From the NCBI RefSeq assembly GCF_023074175.1, contig NZ_JADPKS010000111.1, forward strand, positions 1 to 64,000: a stretch of DNA of 64,000 nucleotides, written 5' to 3'. Made by a program: the position numbers and the translations under genes. Below are positions 8,256-17,534 of the stretch, one piece after another. The notes beneath the pieces were generated by a model. It was not told where the DNA came from and made no database searches. It saw only the letters and a list, made by a program, of their open reading frames with translations. Within the stretch, counting starts at the first letter, position 1. Each line of letters starts with the position of its first letter. The stretch comes from Bradyrhizobium sp. 139. Its GTDB lineage: Bacteria; Pseudomonadota; Alphaproteobacteria; Rhizobiales; Xanthobacteraceae.

Positions 8256-10337
8256 TTATGCGGTCTTCACCGCGCCGAGGAAGCCTTCGACCGCGACGCG
8301 GAGACGGTCGGCGTCGGCCGACATCTTCTGCACGGACTCTGACAGTACCGTGCCGGCGTTGCCGGTTTCCTGGTTGAGCCTGGCGACGCTACCGATGGTG
8401 TCGGTGACCTCGCGTGTGCCCTGGGCTGCCTGCTGGAAGTTGCGCGAGATCTCGGTGGTGGCCGCGCGCTGCTCTTCGACGGCGGCAGCAATCGCCGTCA
8501 TCTTCTCGTCGATACCGCTGATGGCGCCGCCGATCGAGCGGATGGCGGTCACGGCCTGGCCCGTTGCGCCCTGGATCTCCTCGACCTGGCGGGAGATTTC
8601 TTCGGTTGCGGTTGCGGTCTGCGCGGCGAGGCTCTTGACCTCGCCGGCGACCACGGCAAAGCCGCGGCCGGCCTCGCCCGCACGCGCCGCCTCGATGGTG
8701 GCGTTCAGCGCCAGGAGATTGGTCTGGCCGGCAATGGCGTTGATCATCTTCACGACCTCGCCGATGCGGCTCGCGGTCTGATCGAGGATCTCGACCGTTA
8801 CGTTGGTCCGCTCGGCCTGCGACACGGCCTCGCGCGCCTCGCGCGCGCTCGACTGCACCTGTGCGGAGATCTCGCCGACGGACGCGGAGAGCTCCTCGGT
8901 CGCGGCCGCGATGGTCTCGAGATTGTTGGTGGCCTGCTCGGCCGCGGAGGAGACTGCCGCGGTCTGGCTGGTCGATTCCGAGACCAGCGTGCGCACATCG
9001 GTCGCCGTCGCATCGAGCTCCCTCGCCGACGCAGCGACGCTGTGGATCACCGCCTGCACGGTGTCGTCGAAGCTGCGGCATGCGTCATCCACGGTACCGG
9101 AGCGGGCCAGTTGCAGCGCCTGCTGCGATTCGCGCTCCTGGGCCAGCCGCTCGGCGGTCGCCGCGCTCTCGCGCAAGCTTTCGAGCGCGGCGGCCATGGT
9201 GCCGAACTCGTCGGGATATTTCGGCTGCGGCACCGGCGTGGCGTAGTCGCGCGCGCCGATGCGTGCAATGGCATCCAGGATAGCGCGAACCGGGCGCATG
9301 AGGCGATTGCGCACCACGTATACGCCGGCGAGGGTGACGGCGAGTGCAAGCAGAAACGCGAGCGACTGCACGATGAGATTGGCGAGCGCCTTGGCCTGCA
9401 CGGTCTCGGCACGCGCGATCGACTGATCCAGCGCCTTAGTCGCGACCCCGACAATAAGCGGGAACGGCGACTGGCAGAGCGAATTCCACTCCGAAGCAGG
9501 CATCGCAGGCTTGCCGCTGCCGTCGAAATTCTTGGTGAGATCGCCGATCTGCCTGAGGACGCCGTCTGTCTTGGCCTTCGCGTCCGACGCTGCCGTAACC
9601 AGCTCCGCCGTCACGTCGGGCGCAGCCAGCAACTCGGCCATGCCCGCCCAGCCGGAGCTGATCGTGCCGTCCCATTGCGCCACCGACCGCTTCTGGGCGT
9701 CGTCAAGCGGCTTGCTGCTGTTGACGTTCGAGCGAAGCGACGAGCAATGGATTCCATAGCGGTCGCGCACCTGCCAGGCGAAGCGGCGGACCTGGATCAT
9801 GCGGGCGATGTAGGGATCGTTCATCCAGGCGCGGTTCGACACCGCGGTGGAGGCGAGGTTCGCCGTCTCGATGACCTTGGTGACTGCATCGTACCAGGAG
9901 TTGGTTCGCTCCATCTTGCGCTCGGCGCGCGGAAGCTTGGCCTCGTCGTAGAACAGCTGGAATTGCGGCGCGGCTTCGTTCCAGCGCTGCTTCAACGTGC
10001 CCGCGAGCTCGTCGCGGCGGGTGAATTCGATTGTTGAGAGCGCAGCGCCAATCGCTTCATAGCCGCCCTGCTCGGCCTTCTCCGCTTCGCCGAGCTTGGC
10101 GCGCGGATCGTCCTCGCCGAGCAGCGCGCTCTGGGCATCGCCGCGATTGTTGCGCAAGGCGAGCACGCCCTGGAAGATCGCCTTGTCGGCGGCGGCAAGC
10201 CGCGCGGTCTCGAGACTGTCGCTGTAGCGGCCGAAGGCTCCGCCCATCTGGATCGCCGTAGAGGCCAACGCACCGGCGGCCAGCAGGGCCATCAACGTCA
10301 GGAGAAGCGAGCTTACCGATTTCTTAAACATTGCCAT
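8256..10337 (-). CDS. Methyl-accepting chemotaxis protein
   Basis: This 693-residue chemoreceptor has TM1 at about 9-30, a periplasmic helical sensor domain (about 31-318) of unassigned family, TM2 at about 320-342, HAMP at about 343-395 and the cytoplasmic coiled-coil signalling domain. The hairpin tip INAIAGQTNLLALNATIEAA around residues 532-551 is diagnostic. It should relay ligand binding to CheA/CheW. No C-terminal tethering pentapeptide is seen and the protein ends shortly after the coiled coil. No che genes are adjacent, so it is an orphan receptor. The sensor domain contains two cysteines. Confidence 0.93.
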   Translation of the reverse strand: MAMFKKSVSSLLLTLMALLAAGALASTAIQMGGAFGRYSDSLETARLAAADKAIFQGVLALRNNRGDAQSALLGEDDPRAKLGEAEKAEQGGYEAIGAALSTIEFTRRDELAGTLKQRWNEAAPQFQLFYDEAKLPRAERKMERTNSWYDAVTKVIETANLASTAVSNRAWMNDPYIARMIQVRRFAWQVRDRYGIHCSSLRSNVNSSKPLDDAQKRSVAQWDGTISSGWAGMAELLAAPDVTAELVTAASDAKAKTDGVLRQIGDLTKNFDGSGKPAMPASEWNSLCQSPFPLIVGVATKALDQSIARAETVQAKALANLIVQSLAFLLALAVTLAGVYVVRNRLMRPVRAILDAIARIGARDYATPVPQPKYPDEFGTMAAALESLRESAATAERLAQERESQQALQLARSGTVDDACRSFDDTVQAVIHSVAASARELDATATDVRTLVSESTSQTAAVSSAAEQATNNLETIAAATEELSASVGEISAQVQSSAREAREAVSQAERTNVTVEILDQTASRIGEVVKMINAIAGQTNLLALNATIEAARAGEAGRGFAVVAGEVKSLAAQTATATEEISRQVEEIQGATGQAVTAIRSIGGAISGIDEKMTAIAAAVEEQRAATTEISRNFQQAAQGTREVTDTIGSVARLNQETGNAGTVLSESVQKMSADADRLRVAVEGFLGAVKTA

Positions 10338-10457
10338 GGATCAGGGGCCTACTCTTTACGAGTGGCCACCTTGCACCGCGACATGCCAATGTTCGGTTAA
10401 GGTTTTAATTGAATTGAGGCGGTTCCGTTTGCACGAATTCGGGCGGCCCGCGTCCCT

Positions 10458-11228
10458 TTACCCGACCTTGGTGAAATCAGGCGGACGGCGCTCGGCGAAG
10501 GCGGTGAACGCCTCGCGCGCCTCGGCGGTGCGCAGGCGCTGCGCAAACTGCTCGCCCTCGGCATTCATCTGCGCGACCAGAGCCTCGCCGTTGCGCATCA
10601 GCCGCTTGGTCGCGGTGAGCGCGCCGGCAGGCTGGCGGGCGAGACGCTGCGCCAGTGCGAGTGCCTCGGCATCGAGCTTGTCGAGCGGCACCACGCGGTT
10701 GGCGAGGCCCCATTCCAGCGCGGATTTGGCCGGCACGGTCTCACCCAGCGCGAACACCTCATAGGCCCGGGCGTAGCCGATGCGCGCCGGCATCAGCAGG
10801 CTGGAGGCAGCCTCCGGCACCAGCGCGAGGCTGACGAAGGGCGTCGACAATTGTGCGTTGTCGGCGAGCACGACGAGATCGCAATGCAGCAGCATCGTGG
10901 TGCCAACGCCGACGGCGCGGCCCTGCACGGCCGCGACCAGCGGCTGGGTGCAGCGCGCCAGCGACTGGATGAAGCGCACGACGTTGCGGCTGCCCTCGGA
11001 CTTGCCGGTTGCGACGGCGGCGAACTCGCCGACGTCATTGCCGGCGGTGAACATGTCACCCTCGCCGCGGATCAGGATCACACGGGCGGACGGATCGAAC
11101 TCGGCGGATTCGATGGTGTCGGCGAGCTTGCCGTACATTGCATCCGTCAGCGCGTTCTTCTTGTCGGGACGCGCCAGGGTAAGCGTGAGAATTCCGCCGT
11201 TGTTCTCGATCCGGACGTGCTCGGTCAT
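10458..11228 (-). CDS. Crotonase-superfamily protein, enoyl-CoA isomerase-like
   Basis: This 256-residue crotonase-fold protein has the RPDKKNALT and EGDMFTAGNDVGEF blocks. Relative to classical enoyl-CoA hydratase, the two catalytic Glu positions are replaced (TTMLLHCD instead of CELAMMCD, and STPFV instead of GQPEI), while a Glu in LVPEAAS aligns with the catalytic Glu of delta3,delta2-enoyl-CoA isomerases. An isomerase or other CoA-thioester role is therefore more likely than hydration. It starts 13 nt after the MarR gene, so the pair is probably one operon under MarR control. Confidence 0.88.
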   Translation of the reverse strand: MTEHVRIENNGGILTLTLARPDKKNALTDAMYGKLADTIESAEFDPSARVILIRGEGDMFTAGNDVGEFAAVATGKSEGSRNVVRFIQSLARCTQPLVAAVQGRAVGVGTTMLLHCDLVVLADNAQLSTPFVSLALVPEAASSLLMPARIGYARAYEVFALGETVPAKSALEWGLANRVVPLDKLDAEALALAQRLARQPAGALTATKRLMRNGEALVAQMNAEGEQFAQRLRTAEAREAFTAFAERRPPDFTKVG

Positions 11229-11241
11229 GGGTCTGCTCCTT

Positions 11242-11691
11242 CTATGCCTCGGGATCTCTTGGAAACTTGTCCTGAATGCTGGTCAGCCAGCGCGCGACGA
11301 TGTCGATCTCCGCGCCGGTGAATCCTTCGGTCAACGTCGCGTTGATCTTGGCCGCGTCAGTCTTCGCCTGCGCCAGCGCAGTGCGCCCCTTCGGCGTCAG
11401 CCAGATGCGCCAGGCGCGTCCATCCTCGCGATCGGGCTGCCGCTCGACCAGCCTTGCCGCAGCCGTGCGATCGACGAGCCCTGAGATGCCGGCCGGCCCC
11501 ATATCGAGCGCCGCGCCCGCCTCGCCCATCAGGACGCCGTCCTGCTTGCCGAGGATGAACAGCAGCCCCGCCTGCGCCGGCGTCACCTCGTTCTGCGGCT
11601 GCGCCGCCATCCAGCGCTGCAATCGCCGCTGCGCAACGCTCAGCAGGTAGATCAGCCGGTGATGCCCCGCTGCAGCCGATTTATTTCGCAT
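11242..11691 (-). CDS. MarR family transcriptional regulator
   Basis: This 149-residue winged-helix regulator shows the MarR pattern: helix QRRLQRWMAAQP, LFILGKQDGVLMGEAGAALDM (HTH entry), recognition helix GISGLVDRTAAARLVERQ and the wing PDREDGRAWRIWLTPKG. It precedes a crotonase gene by 13 nt and follows the tannase-family gene by 131 nt. The start codon at 11691 lies in the middle of an 18-bp palindrome, consistent with autorepression by steric block. The ligand may be a CoA ester or phenolic compound, as for related MarR regulators of aromatic acid genes; this is inference. Confidence 0.88.
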   Translation of the reverse strand: MRNKSAAAGHHRLIYLLSVAQRRLQRWMAAQPQNEVTPAQAGLLFILGKQDGVLMGEAGAALDMGPAGISGLVDRTAAARLVERQPDREDGRAWRIWLTPKGRTALAQAKTDAAKINATLTEGFTGAEIDIVARWLTSIQDKFPRDPEA

Positions 11692-11699
11692 GCGAAATA
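11682..11699. promoter_or_regulatory. MarR operator overlapping the marR-like start codon
   Basis: TATTTCGCATGCGAAATA is a perfect 18-bp palindrome with the ATG of the regulator at its centre (start codon at 11689-11691 on the minus strand). Size and symmetry fit a MarR dimer site. No other perfect palindrome of this length was noticed in the neighbouring gaps. Confidence 0.65.
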
Positions 11700-11822
11700 T
11701 ATAGCCGAGGCGACTCGGGTTGTCAAAGTGCGGCTGCTACGCCGACGCGGCGCGGCAACCGTCCAGGAACAGGACCGCGCAGGTCTGCACCCGGCCGCAT
11801 CGAGCGAAACGCGTGCCGTTCC

Positions 11823-13484
11823 TTACGGCGCGCAAGCAAAGCTCGAGGCTTCCGTGACCGGGCCGCTCTTGTAATGCGGCCAGGCCGGCCAGCGGCACAG
11901 CGGCATCGCCCGCAACACCGCAAACGACGGCGCCTCGACCTTCTGCTCGGCAACCTCCAAGTCGCCGGGCGCCTTGCCGTTCTCGACCCAGTCGACCAGC
12001 GCGCTCAGCATGTCGACATTGGCCGGCGCGCCGGAGCCGACGTGGTCGACGCCCGGCGCGGTGTAGAGCCGGGCGAACTCGGCGGTCTCGGCCTTGCCGA
12101 GCTTGCGTTCGACGCTCCCGAAATACCGGATGCCGGCATAGGGGCTCTGCGCGTAGTCCGCCATATGTTCGAGCATGATCAGCCGGCCGCCGCGGGCGCG
12201 GAAGCGGCTGAGGTCGGGATCGGTCGAATCCATCAGCTTCGAAACTTCGAGCAGCCGCGCCTTGTGCTCCCCGACCTTGTAGGTGGTGACGTCGAGCTTG
12301 GGATCGCGTGCGAACACGTATTGAATGCCGCCGGCGCCGTAGATCCAGGCGATGCCGTTGTTGGGCGCAGGCGGCTGCGCGGGCGGCGCCGTGCCGAGCC
12401 ACCATGCGACCCAGCCGCCGGTCGGCCCGATCGCCGGCGTGTCCTCACCCGACACGCCCCAGCCCGGGTAATCGTCGAGCCCGTTGGCGAGCGCGAACGG
12501 AAATTTGTAGGTCGCGTGCAGCGTATTCACCGCCTTGATCTGGGCCTCGGTGAGGCATTGATCCCCGCTCTGACCCGCCGCGCAGCGCAGCGCCTCGACC
12601 TTGAATGCCGCCTTGCAGGCCACGGGATCCTGCACCAGCGCATCGTCGGAGCCGTCGGCCTTGTCGCAAGCCTGCCGCACGGCGTCGCCGACCAGCTTCA
12701 CCTGGGCCGGATTGATCCAGCCCTCGCCCATGGTGGCAAGTCCCGAGCGCGTGCCGGCATGCTGCAGGCCGACCCAGTTGATCACGGGCACGCGTGCGAA
12801 GATGCCGTCGAAATCATCAGGGTAGCGCTGCGCCATGGTGAGGCCTTCGCGGCCGCCTTCGGACGAGCCCATGAAGTACATTTTTTCCGGCGCCTTGCCG
12901 TAGGCGCGCTGCATCAGCGCAACGGCGGCGTCGCGGACCTTCTTGTAGGCGCGATGGGCGAAGTTCTCGAAGGCTTCGTCATTCAGCGCGAACAGCTGCG
13001 GCGGCTCGCCGGGCCGGGATTCGTGACCGGAATCGGTGCCGTAGGTGACGAAGCCGCGCGCCAGCGGCGACGGCTTGTCGAACGGATAGGCTGGCGGCAG
13101 CGCAAGGCCAGTGATCAGCACACCGTTGAAGCCTCCGCCGCCATATTGCAGCGAGCGACCGTTCCATTCGACAGGAAGGTTGACCTGGAACTTGATCGGC
13201 GGCGCCTTGGGGTCGGCCGGCTCGATATGGCCGATCACCTTGCAGAAGCCTGGATTGGCCGGCGTGATGCGTCCCGACGGTGTCGGCCCGCGTTCGGCAA
13301 CAGCGAGCTGCGACGGTGCCTGCAGCGTCGCGGTATCGATCTTCACGGCATCGGCAGCGCCGACGAGGCCTTTACAGGCCGTATCCGCGTCCTCCGCCAA
13401 CGTCGCCGCGGAGGCGGTGCTTGCGCCCATCACGGCTACCGAACCCACGAGCAACGCACGCAATTTCGCTCTGTTTCGCGGCAT
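11823..13484 (-). CDS. Tannase/feruloyl esterase family alpha/beta hydrolase, secreted
   Basis: This 553-residue protein begins with a signal peptide (MPRNRAKLRALLVGSVAVMG then ASTASAA). The mature protein has the family blocks LQYGGGGFNG, YGTDSGH, FMGSSEGGREGL (nucleophile Ser), YPDDFDGI and C-terminal GVDHVGSG with the likely catalytic His. Such enzymes hydrolyse ester bonds of gallate, ferulate or similar plant phenolics in the periplasm or outside the cell. ATG 13484 has GGTGG six bases upstream and gives the signal peptide its proper start. The upstream region carries a palindrome at 13521-13549. Confidence 0.88.
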   Translation of the reverse strand: MPRNRAKLRALLVGSVAVMGASTASAATLAEDADTACKGLVGAADAVKIDTATLQAPSQLAVAERGPTPSGRITPANPGFCKVIGHIEPADPKAPPIKFQVNLPVEWNGRSLQYGGGGFNGVLITGLALPPAYPFDKPSPLARGFVTYGTDSGHESRPGEPPQLFALNDEAFENFAHRAYKKVRDAAVALMQRAYGKAPEKMYFMGSSEGGREGLTMAQRYPDDFDGIFARVPVINWVGLQHAGTRSGLATMGEGWINPAQVKLVGDAVRQACDKADGSDDALVQDPVACKAAFKVEALRCAAGQSGDQCLTEAQIKAVNTLHATYKFPFALANGLDDYPGWGVSGEDTPAIGPTGGWVAWWLGTAPPAQPPAPNNGIAWIYGAGGIQYVFARDPKLDVTTYKVGEHKARLLEVSKLMDSTDPDLSRFRARGGRLIMLEHMADYAQSPYAGIRYFGSVERKLGKAETAEFARLYTAPGVDHVGSGAPANVDMLSALVDWVENGKAPGDLEVAEQKVEAPSFAVLRAMPLCRWPAWPHYKSGPVTEASSFACAP

Positions 13485-13520
13485 CGTTTCCACCCGGCTC
13501 TCTCTATCTTTGTTGCGTTC

Positions 13521-13549
13521 GAAGGTTGGCTGCATTCAATGCAACCTTC
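13521..13549. promoter_or_regulatory. Imperfect palindrome upstream of the tannase-family gene
   Basis: Arms GAAGGTTG (13521-13528) and CAACCTTC (13542-13549) enclose an inner TGCAT/ATGCA pair. It sits 37 nt upstream of the esterase start and 34 nt from the GntP permease stop. It could be an operator or a terminator hairpin for the permease operon; there is no clear T tract, so an operator seems slightly more likely. Confidence 0.4.
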
Positions 13550-13582
13550 GCCTTTCCGTCAATCGCTCGCGCCGGCATTCGA

Positions 13583-15037
13583 TCAGAACGATCCCAACAC
13601 ACCGCCCAACGCAATGACGGCCACCAGCGCCAGCAGCGATGCCACGATACCCACCATCACGATGTCGAAATAGCTGTCGCGATGAGTCAGGCCGCAGATC
13701 GCAAGCAGACTCACCACGGCGCCATTATGCGGCAGAATGTCCAGCGTCCCCGAGCCGATCACCGCCACACGGTGCATCAGCGCGAGGTCGATGCCGGTGC
13801 GCGCGGCAAGCTCGACATAGGTTGGACCAAGCGCGTCGAGGGCGATGGTCACGCCGCCGGACGCCGAGCCGGTCAGCGCCGCCAGGATGTTGGTCGCAAC
13901 CGCAAGCGACACCAGCGGGCCGCCTTCGATCGCGAGCACCCAGTCCCGCACCAGCGCGAACGCCGGCAGCGACGCGACGACCGCGCCGAACCCGACCAGG
14001 CTGGCGACACTGAATGCCGGTAGCACCGACGCGTTGGCCCCGGCATCCATGGTCTGCCGCAACGCCGGCAGGCGAACCCGGTTCAGTACAATGGTCGTGG
14101 CGATGGCCGCACTCAGCGCGGCTGCAACCGACCACACGCCCGCGACGGCGGCCAGCGACGTTTCGCCAAAGCGCTGCTCGGCGAGATAGCCGACGTCGAG
14201 TCGCGGCAGCACCAGGAGCGACATCAGGAGGTTGACGGCCACGACGACGATCAGCGGCAGGATCGCGCTCAGTACCGGCGTGGGCACGTCGCTACGGTGA
14301 CCATGCTGCATCTCCGCCGGATCGAACTCCCGCGCCGTCGTCGCGCGTTCCCGCACGAGTTCGTCCGTGGCGGCGCGCTCGGTCGCATCCTCGATGTCCT
14401 CGCCATAGCCTTCTCCGGCACGGCGGGCCGCGGCTTCGGCGCGATGCAGCCACCACAATCCCGCGCCGAGCATGATAAGAGACGCGAGGATGCCGAGGCC
14501 CGGCGCGGCGAAGGGCGTCGTGCCGAAGAACGGCATCGGGATCGCATTCTGGATCGACGGCGTGCCCGGCAAAGCCGACATGGTGAAGGTCGACGTGCCC
14601 AGCACGATTGCAGCCGGAATTAGCCGGCGCGGAATCGCGGCGGCGCGAAACAGCGACCGGGCCATGGGAACGATCACGAAGAACGCGACGAACAGGCTGA
14701 CGCCGCCATAGGTGACCAGCGCGCCGGCGAGCACGACCGCCAGAATGACCCGGCGCTCGCCGAGACATTTCGCCATGAAGGCGGCAACCGAGGTCACCGC
14801 GCCGCTGTCGTCCATCAGCTTGCCGAAGACGGCACCGAGCAGAAAGATCGGGAAGAACTGCGCCAGAAATCCCGCCGCATTCACCATGAAGACCTGCGTC
14901 AGGTTCGCAAGCAACGGCTCGCCGCCGAGCAACGCGGCCACCAGGGCCGCGAACGGCGCCAGCAGCAGGACACTCCAGCCGCGAAAGGCGAACAGGACGA
15001 GCAGTCCGAGTCCGACGAGAATGCCGAGAAGACCCAC
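13583..15037 (-). CDS. GntP family permease
   Basis: This 484-residue protein has about 12 transmembrane segments and the GntP-family layout: N-terminal GLLGILVGLGLLVLFAFRG, the FGKLMDDSG segment, TYGGVSLFVAFFVIVP and the C-terminal GSASGGVTIALDALGP and HNGAVVSLLAICGLTHRDSY blocks. GntP relatives import gluconate or other small hydroxy acids with protons. A charged cytoplasmic loop near residues 210-255 interrupts the hydrophobic run. It begins 3 nt after the patatin gene stop, so the two are co-transcribed. The substrate is not deducible. Confidence 0.87.
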   Translation of the reverse strand: MGLLGILVGLGLLVLFAFRGWSVLLLAPFAALVAALLGGEPLLANLTQVFMVNAAGFLAQFFPIFLLGAVFGKLMDDSGAVTSVAAFMAKCLGERRVILAVVLAGALVTYGGVSLFVAFFVIVPMARSLFRAAAIPRRLIPAAIVLGTSTFTMSALPGTPSIQNAIPMPFFGTTPFAAPGLGILASLIMLGAGLWWLHRAEAAARRAGEGYGEDIEDATERAATDELVRERATTAREFDPAEMQHGHRSDVPTPVLSAILPLIVVVAVNLLMSLLVLPRLDVGYLAEQRFGETSLAAVAGVWSVAAALSAAIATTIVLNRVRLPALRQTMDAGANASVLPAFSVASLVGFGAVVASLPAFALVRDWVLAIEGGPLVSLAVATNILAALTGSASGGVTIALDALGPTYVELAARTGIDLALMHRVAVIGSGTLDILPHNGAVVSLLAICGLTHRDSYFDIVMVGIVASLLALVAVIALGGVLGSF

Positions 15038-15040
15038 GTC

Positions 15041-16060
15041 TCAGCACTCCGCCAAGAGGATGTCGAGATCCGCGGTCGAGCGCCGGCCGATATCCGCGCC
15101 GTGCTCGCCGAGAAACGTCTCGGCCGCCTGACGTCCCTCAGAGCGCAGCATCGAGACGAACTCCCATTCGGCATTGAGCTTGGATGATGCGCCGAATTTC
15201 GCCAGCATGTCGCTCTTGACGCGATGGGTTCGCATCTTCGCCCAGCGCGCGCCCTCGCCGCTGCCGGGGTCGGCGGCCTGGCGCAGCAGCGCGATCATGC
15301 GCAACTCCTTCATCAGCGGCGAATTGAACGAAATCTCGTTCAGCCGATTGAGAATCTCCGCAGCCGTCCGCGGCTCTTCCTGCGTTTCAGTCGGATTGAT
15401 CTGCACCAGGATCGTGTCGTGCGCGTCGCTCTCACGGACCAGCGGCGTGATCGTCGGGTTGCCGGCAAAGCCGCCGTCCCAATAGGGTTCACCATCGAGT
15501 TCGATCGCGCGGAACATGGTCGGCAGGCAGGCCGACGCCAGCAGCACGTCAGCCGTGATCTCGGCGTTGCGGAAGATCCGTCCGCGTCCGGTGCGAACCC
15601 GCGTCGCGGTGATGAACAGTTTGATGGGCGAGCGCGCGAGCCGTTCGAAATCGATGCTCTCGGCCAGCACCGCGCGCAGCGGGTTGTAACCGGTCGGATT
15701 GAGATCATAGGGCGACAACACCCGCGACACCAGATCGGTGAGGATGTAGGCCGGCGACGTGTCGAGTGTCCAGCGTCCCATCAGCCGGTCGAGCGGCGAA
15801 CGCTGCAGGGGGCTGAAAGCCGCGGCCTTCGAAATCCGGCGCCAGTATTGTTCGAGCGCATCGCGCGCGCCCTCGGCGCCACCTGCGGTCCACCCATCCG
15901 CCAGTACCGCCGCATTCATCGCGCCTGCGGACGTGCCGGAGATTGCGGCGATAGCGAGCCACTTCTCTTCGAGCAGGCGGTCGAGCACGCCCCAGGTGAA
16001 GGCGCCGTGCGAACCACCGCCTTGGAGCGCGAGATCGATCAGTACGGCGTCCCGTTCCAT
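15041..16060 (-). CDS. Patatin-like phospholipase
   Basis: This 339-residue protein has the patatin oxyanion loop LQGGGSHGAFTWGVL, the nucleophile elbow GTSAGAMNA and the catalytic Asp in WDGGFAGNP. It should be a cytoplasmic Ser-Asp dyad lipid acyl hydrolase. ATG 16060 (MERDAVLIDLAL) is preferred over an upstream ATG nine codons earlier because homology starts at VLIDLALQGGG. It is coupled to the GntP permease. Patatins of this form also occur beside polyhydroxybutyrate or hydroxy-acid genes, which would fit a hydroxy-acid permease; no such enzyme gene is next door here. Confidence 0.9.
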   Translation of the reverse strand: MERDAVLIDLALQGGGSHGAFTWGVLDRLLEEKWLAIAAISGTSAGAMNAAVLADGWTAGGAEGARDALEQYWRRISKAAAFSPLQRSPLDRLMGRWTLDTSPAYILTDLVSRVLSPYDLNPTGYNPLRAVLAESIDFERLARSPIKLFITATRVRTGRGRIFRNAEITADVLLASACLPTMFRAIELDGEPYWDGGFAGNPTITPLVRESDAHDTILVQINPTETQEEPRTAAEILNRLNEISFNSPLMKELRMIALLRQAADPGSGEGARWAKMRTHRVKSDMLAKFGASSKLNAEWEFVSMLRSEGRQAAETFLGEHGADIGRRSTADLDILLAEC

Positions 16061-16169
16061 GGCGGCACTCACGCAACTGAAGCTCAAATTCGACGCGATT
16101 TGTCACACGCCGAGGATGACAGCAGTGTAGAGAGCCCTGGCCACGCATTGCAACCAGAACGTGGGCGGC

Positions 16170-17414
16170 CTAGTGCTCGAATATCAGCCTTGCGCCGACC
16201 GTGCCTTCGAGGGCGCGGATCTGCCGAAGCAGCATGGCCGAATCCTGGCCGGCGAGGTCCGCGTCGAGCACGACGTAGCCGAGGTCGCCGGCGGTCTCCA
16301 GATATTGCGCGGCGATGTTGATGTCGCGCTGGAGGAAGACCTCGTTGAGCCGCCGCAGCATGCCCGGCACGTTGCGATGAACGTGGCTGAAGCGCGCGCC
16401 GGACGGGCGAAGATGCAGTTGCACCTCCGGAAAGTTCACCGCACCCATGGTCGAGCCGGTGATGAAAAAGTCGACCAGCTTGCGCGCGACCTCGCCACCG
16501 ATCCGCTCCTGCGCCTCCTCGGTCGAGCCGCCGACATGCGGCGTGAGGATGACGTTGCCGAGGCCCTGCATCGGGCTCTTGAAGCGATCCGCGTTCGAGG
16601 ACGGCTCGACCGGAAACACGTCGATGGCGGCACCGGCGAGATGACCGTCGCGCAAGCAACCCGCAAGTGCGTCGAGATCGACCACGGTGCCGCGGCTGTT
16701 GTTGATCAGGAAGGAACCCGGCTTCATCGCCCGCAGCTGCTTGTCGCCGATCATGCCGGCGGTCTCCGGCGTCTCGGGCACGTGCAGGCTGACGACGTCG
16801 CTCTGCGCCAGCAGCTCTTCCAGCTTCTCGACCGGTTCGGTGTTGCCGTGGCGGAGCTTGTCGGTGCGATCGAAATAGATCACCCGCATGCCGATCGCTT
16901 CCGCAAGCGTCGAGAGCTGCGAGCCAATATTGCCGTAGCCGATGATGCCGAGGGTACGGCCGCGCACCTCGCGGCTGCCGGTCGCGGATTTGTCCCAGCC
17001 GCCCTCATGCGCCGACACCGAGCGCGGGAAGATGCGCCGCAGCAGCATCACGATCTCGCCGATCACGAGCTCGGCGACGCTGCGCGTGTTGGAGAACGGC
17101 GCATTAAAGACGGGAATGCCGCGCTTGCGCGCCGCCAGCAGATCGACCTGATTGGTGCCGACGCTGAAGCAGCCGACCGCGAGCAGCTGGTCGGCAGCCT
17201 CCAGCACGTCGTCGGTGATCTGGGTGCGCGAGCGGATGCCGAGCAGCGACACGCCCTTGAGCGCGCGCCGCAGGTCTTCGCCGTCGAGTGCCTTGGTCAG
17301 CCGCTCGACATTGGCAAAACCGGCGCTCCGGAACAGGTCCACGGCGCTGTCATTCACGCCTTCGAGCAACAGCGCCTTCGCGTTGCGCTCGGGGCTTTGG
17401 CCTGGGGCTGGCAT
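16170..17414 (-). CDS. serA: D-3-phosphoglycerate dehydrogenase
   Basis: This 414-residue protein has the E. coli SerA layout: substrate domain with GIRSRTQIT and FNAPFSNTRSVAELVIG, NAD domain with GRTLGIIGYGNIGSQL, catalytic His in LTPHVGGSTEEAQ, and a C-terminal ACT domain (about residues 340-414) with HRNVPGMLRRLNE for serine binding. It catalyses the first step of serine synthesis from glycolysis. GGAG sits seven bases before ATG 17414. It is monocistronic, between the patatin operon and a repeat-bearing gap. Feedback inhibition by serine is expected from the ACT domain. Confidence 0.93.
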   Translation of the reverse strand: MPAPGQSPERNAKALLLEGVNDSAVDLFRSAGFANVERLTKALDGEDLRRALKGVSLLGIRSRTQITDDVLEAADQLLAVGCFSVGTNQVDLLAARKRGIPVFNAPFSNTRSVAELVIGEIVMLLRRIFPRSVSAHEGGWDKSATGSREVRGRTLGIIGYGNIGSQLSTLAEAIGMRVIYFDRTDKLRHGNTEPVEKLEELLAQSDVVSLHVPETPETAGMIGDKQLRAMKPGSFLINNSRGTVVDLDALAGCLRDGHLAGAAIDVFPVEPSSNADRFKSPMQGLGNVILTPHVGGSTEEAQERIGGEVARKLVDFFITGSTMGAVNFPEVQLHLRPSGARFSHVHRNVPGMLRRLNEVFLQRDINIAAQYLETAGDLGYVVLDADLAGQDSAMLLRQIRALEGTVGARLIFEH

Positions 17415-17534
17415 GGTGTCTCCATCGATGGCGGCCTTGCCCGCAGCTCATAGACCGCGGACGATGCGCAGCACAATAGGGGCTGGATGCGGGGATATGA
17501 TGGCGGTCCGGTAGAGGTTTACGGTGCCAGCCCC

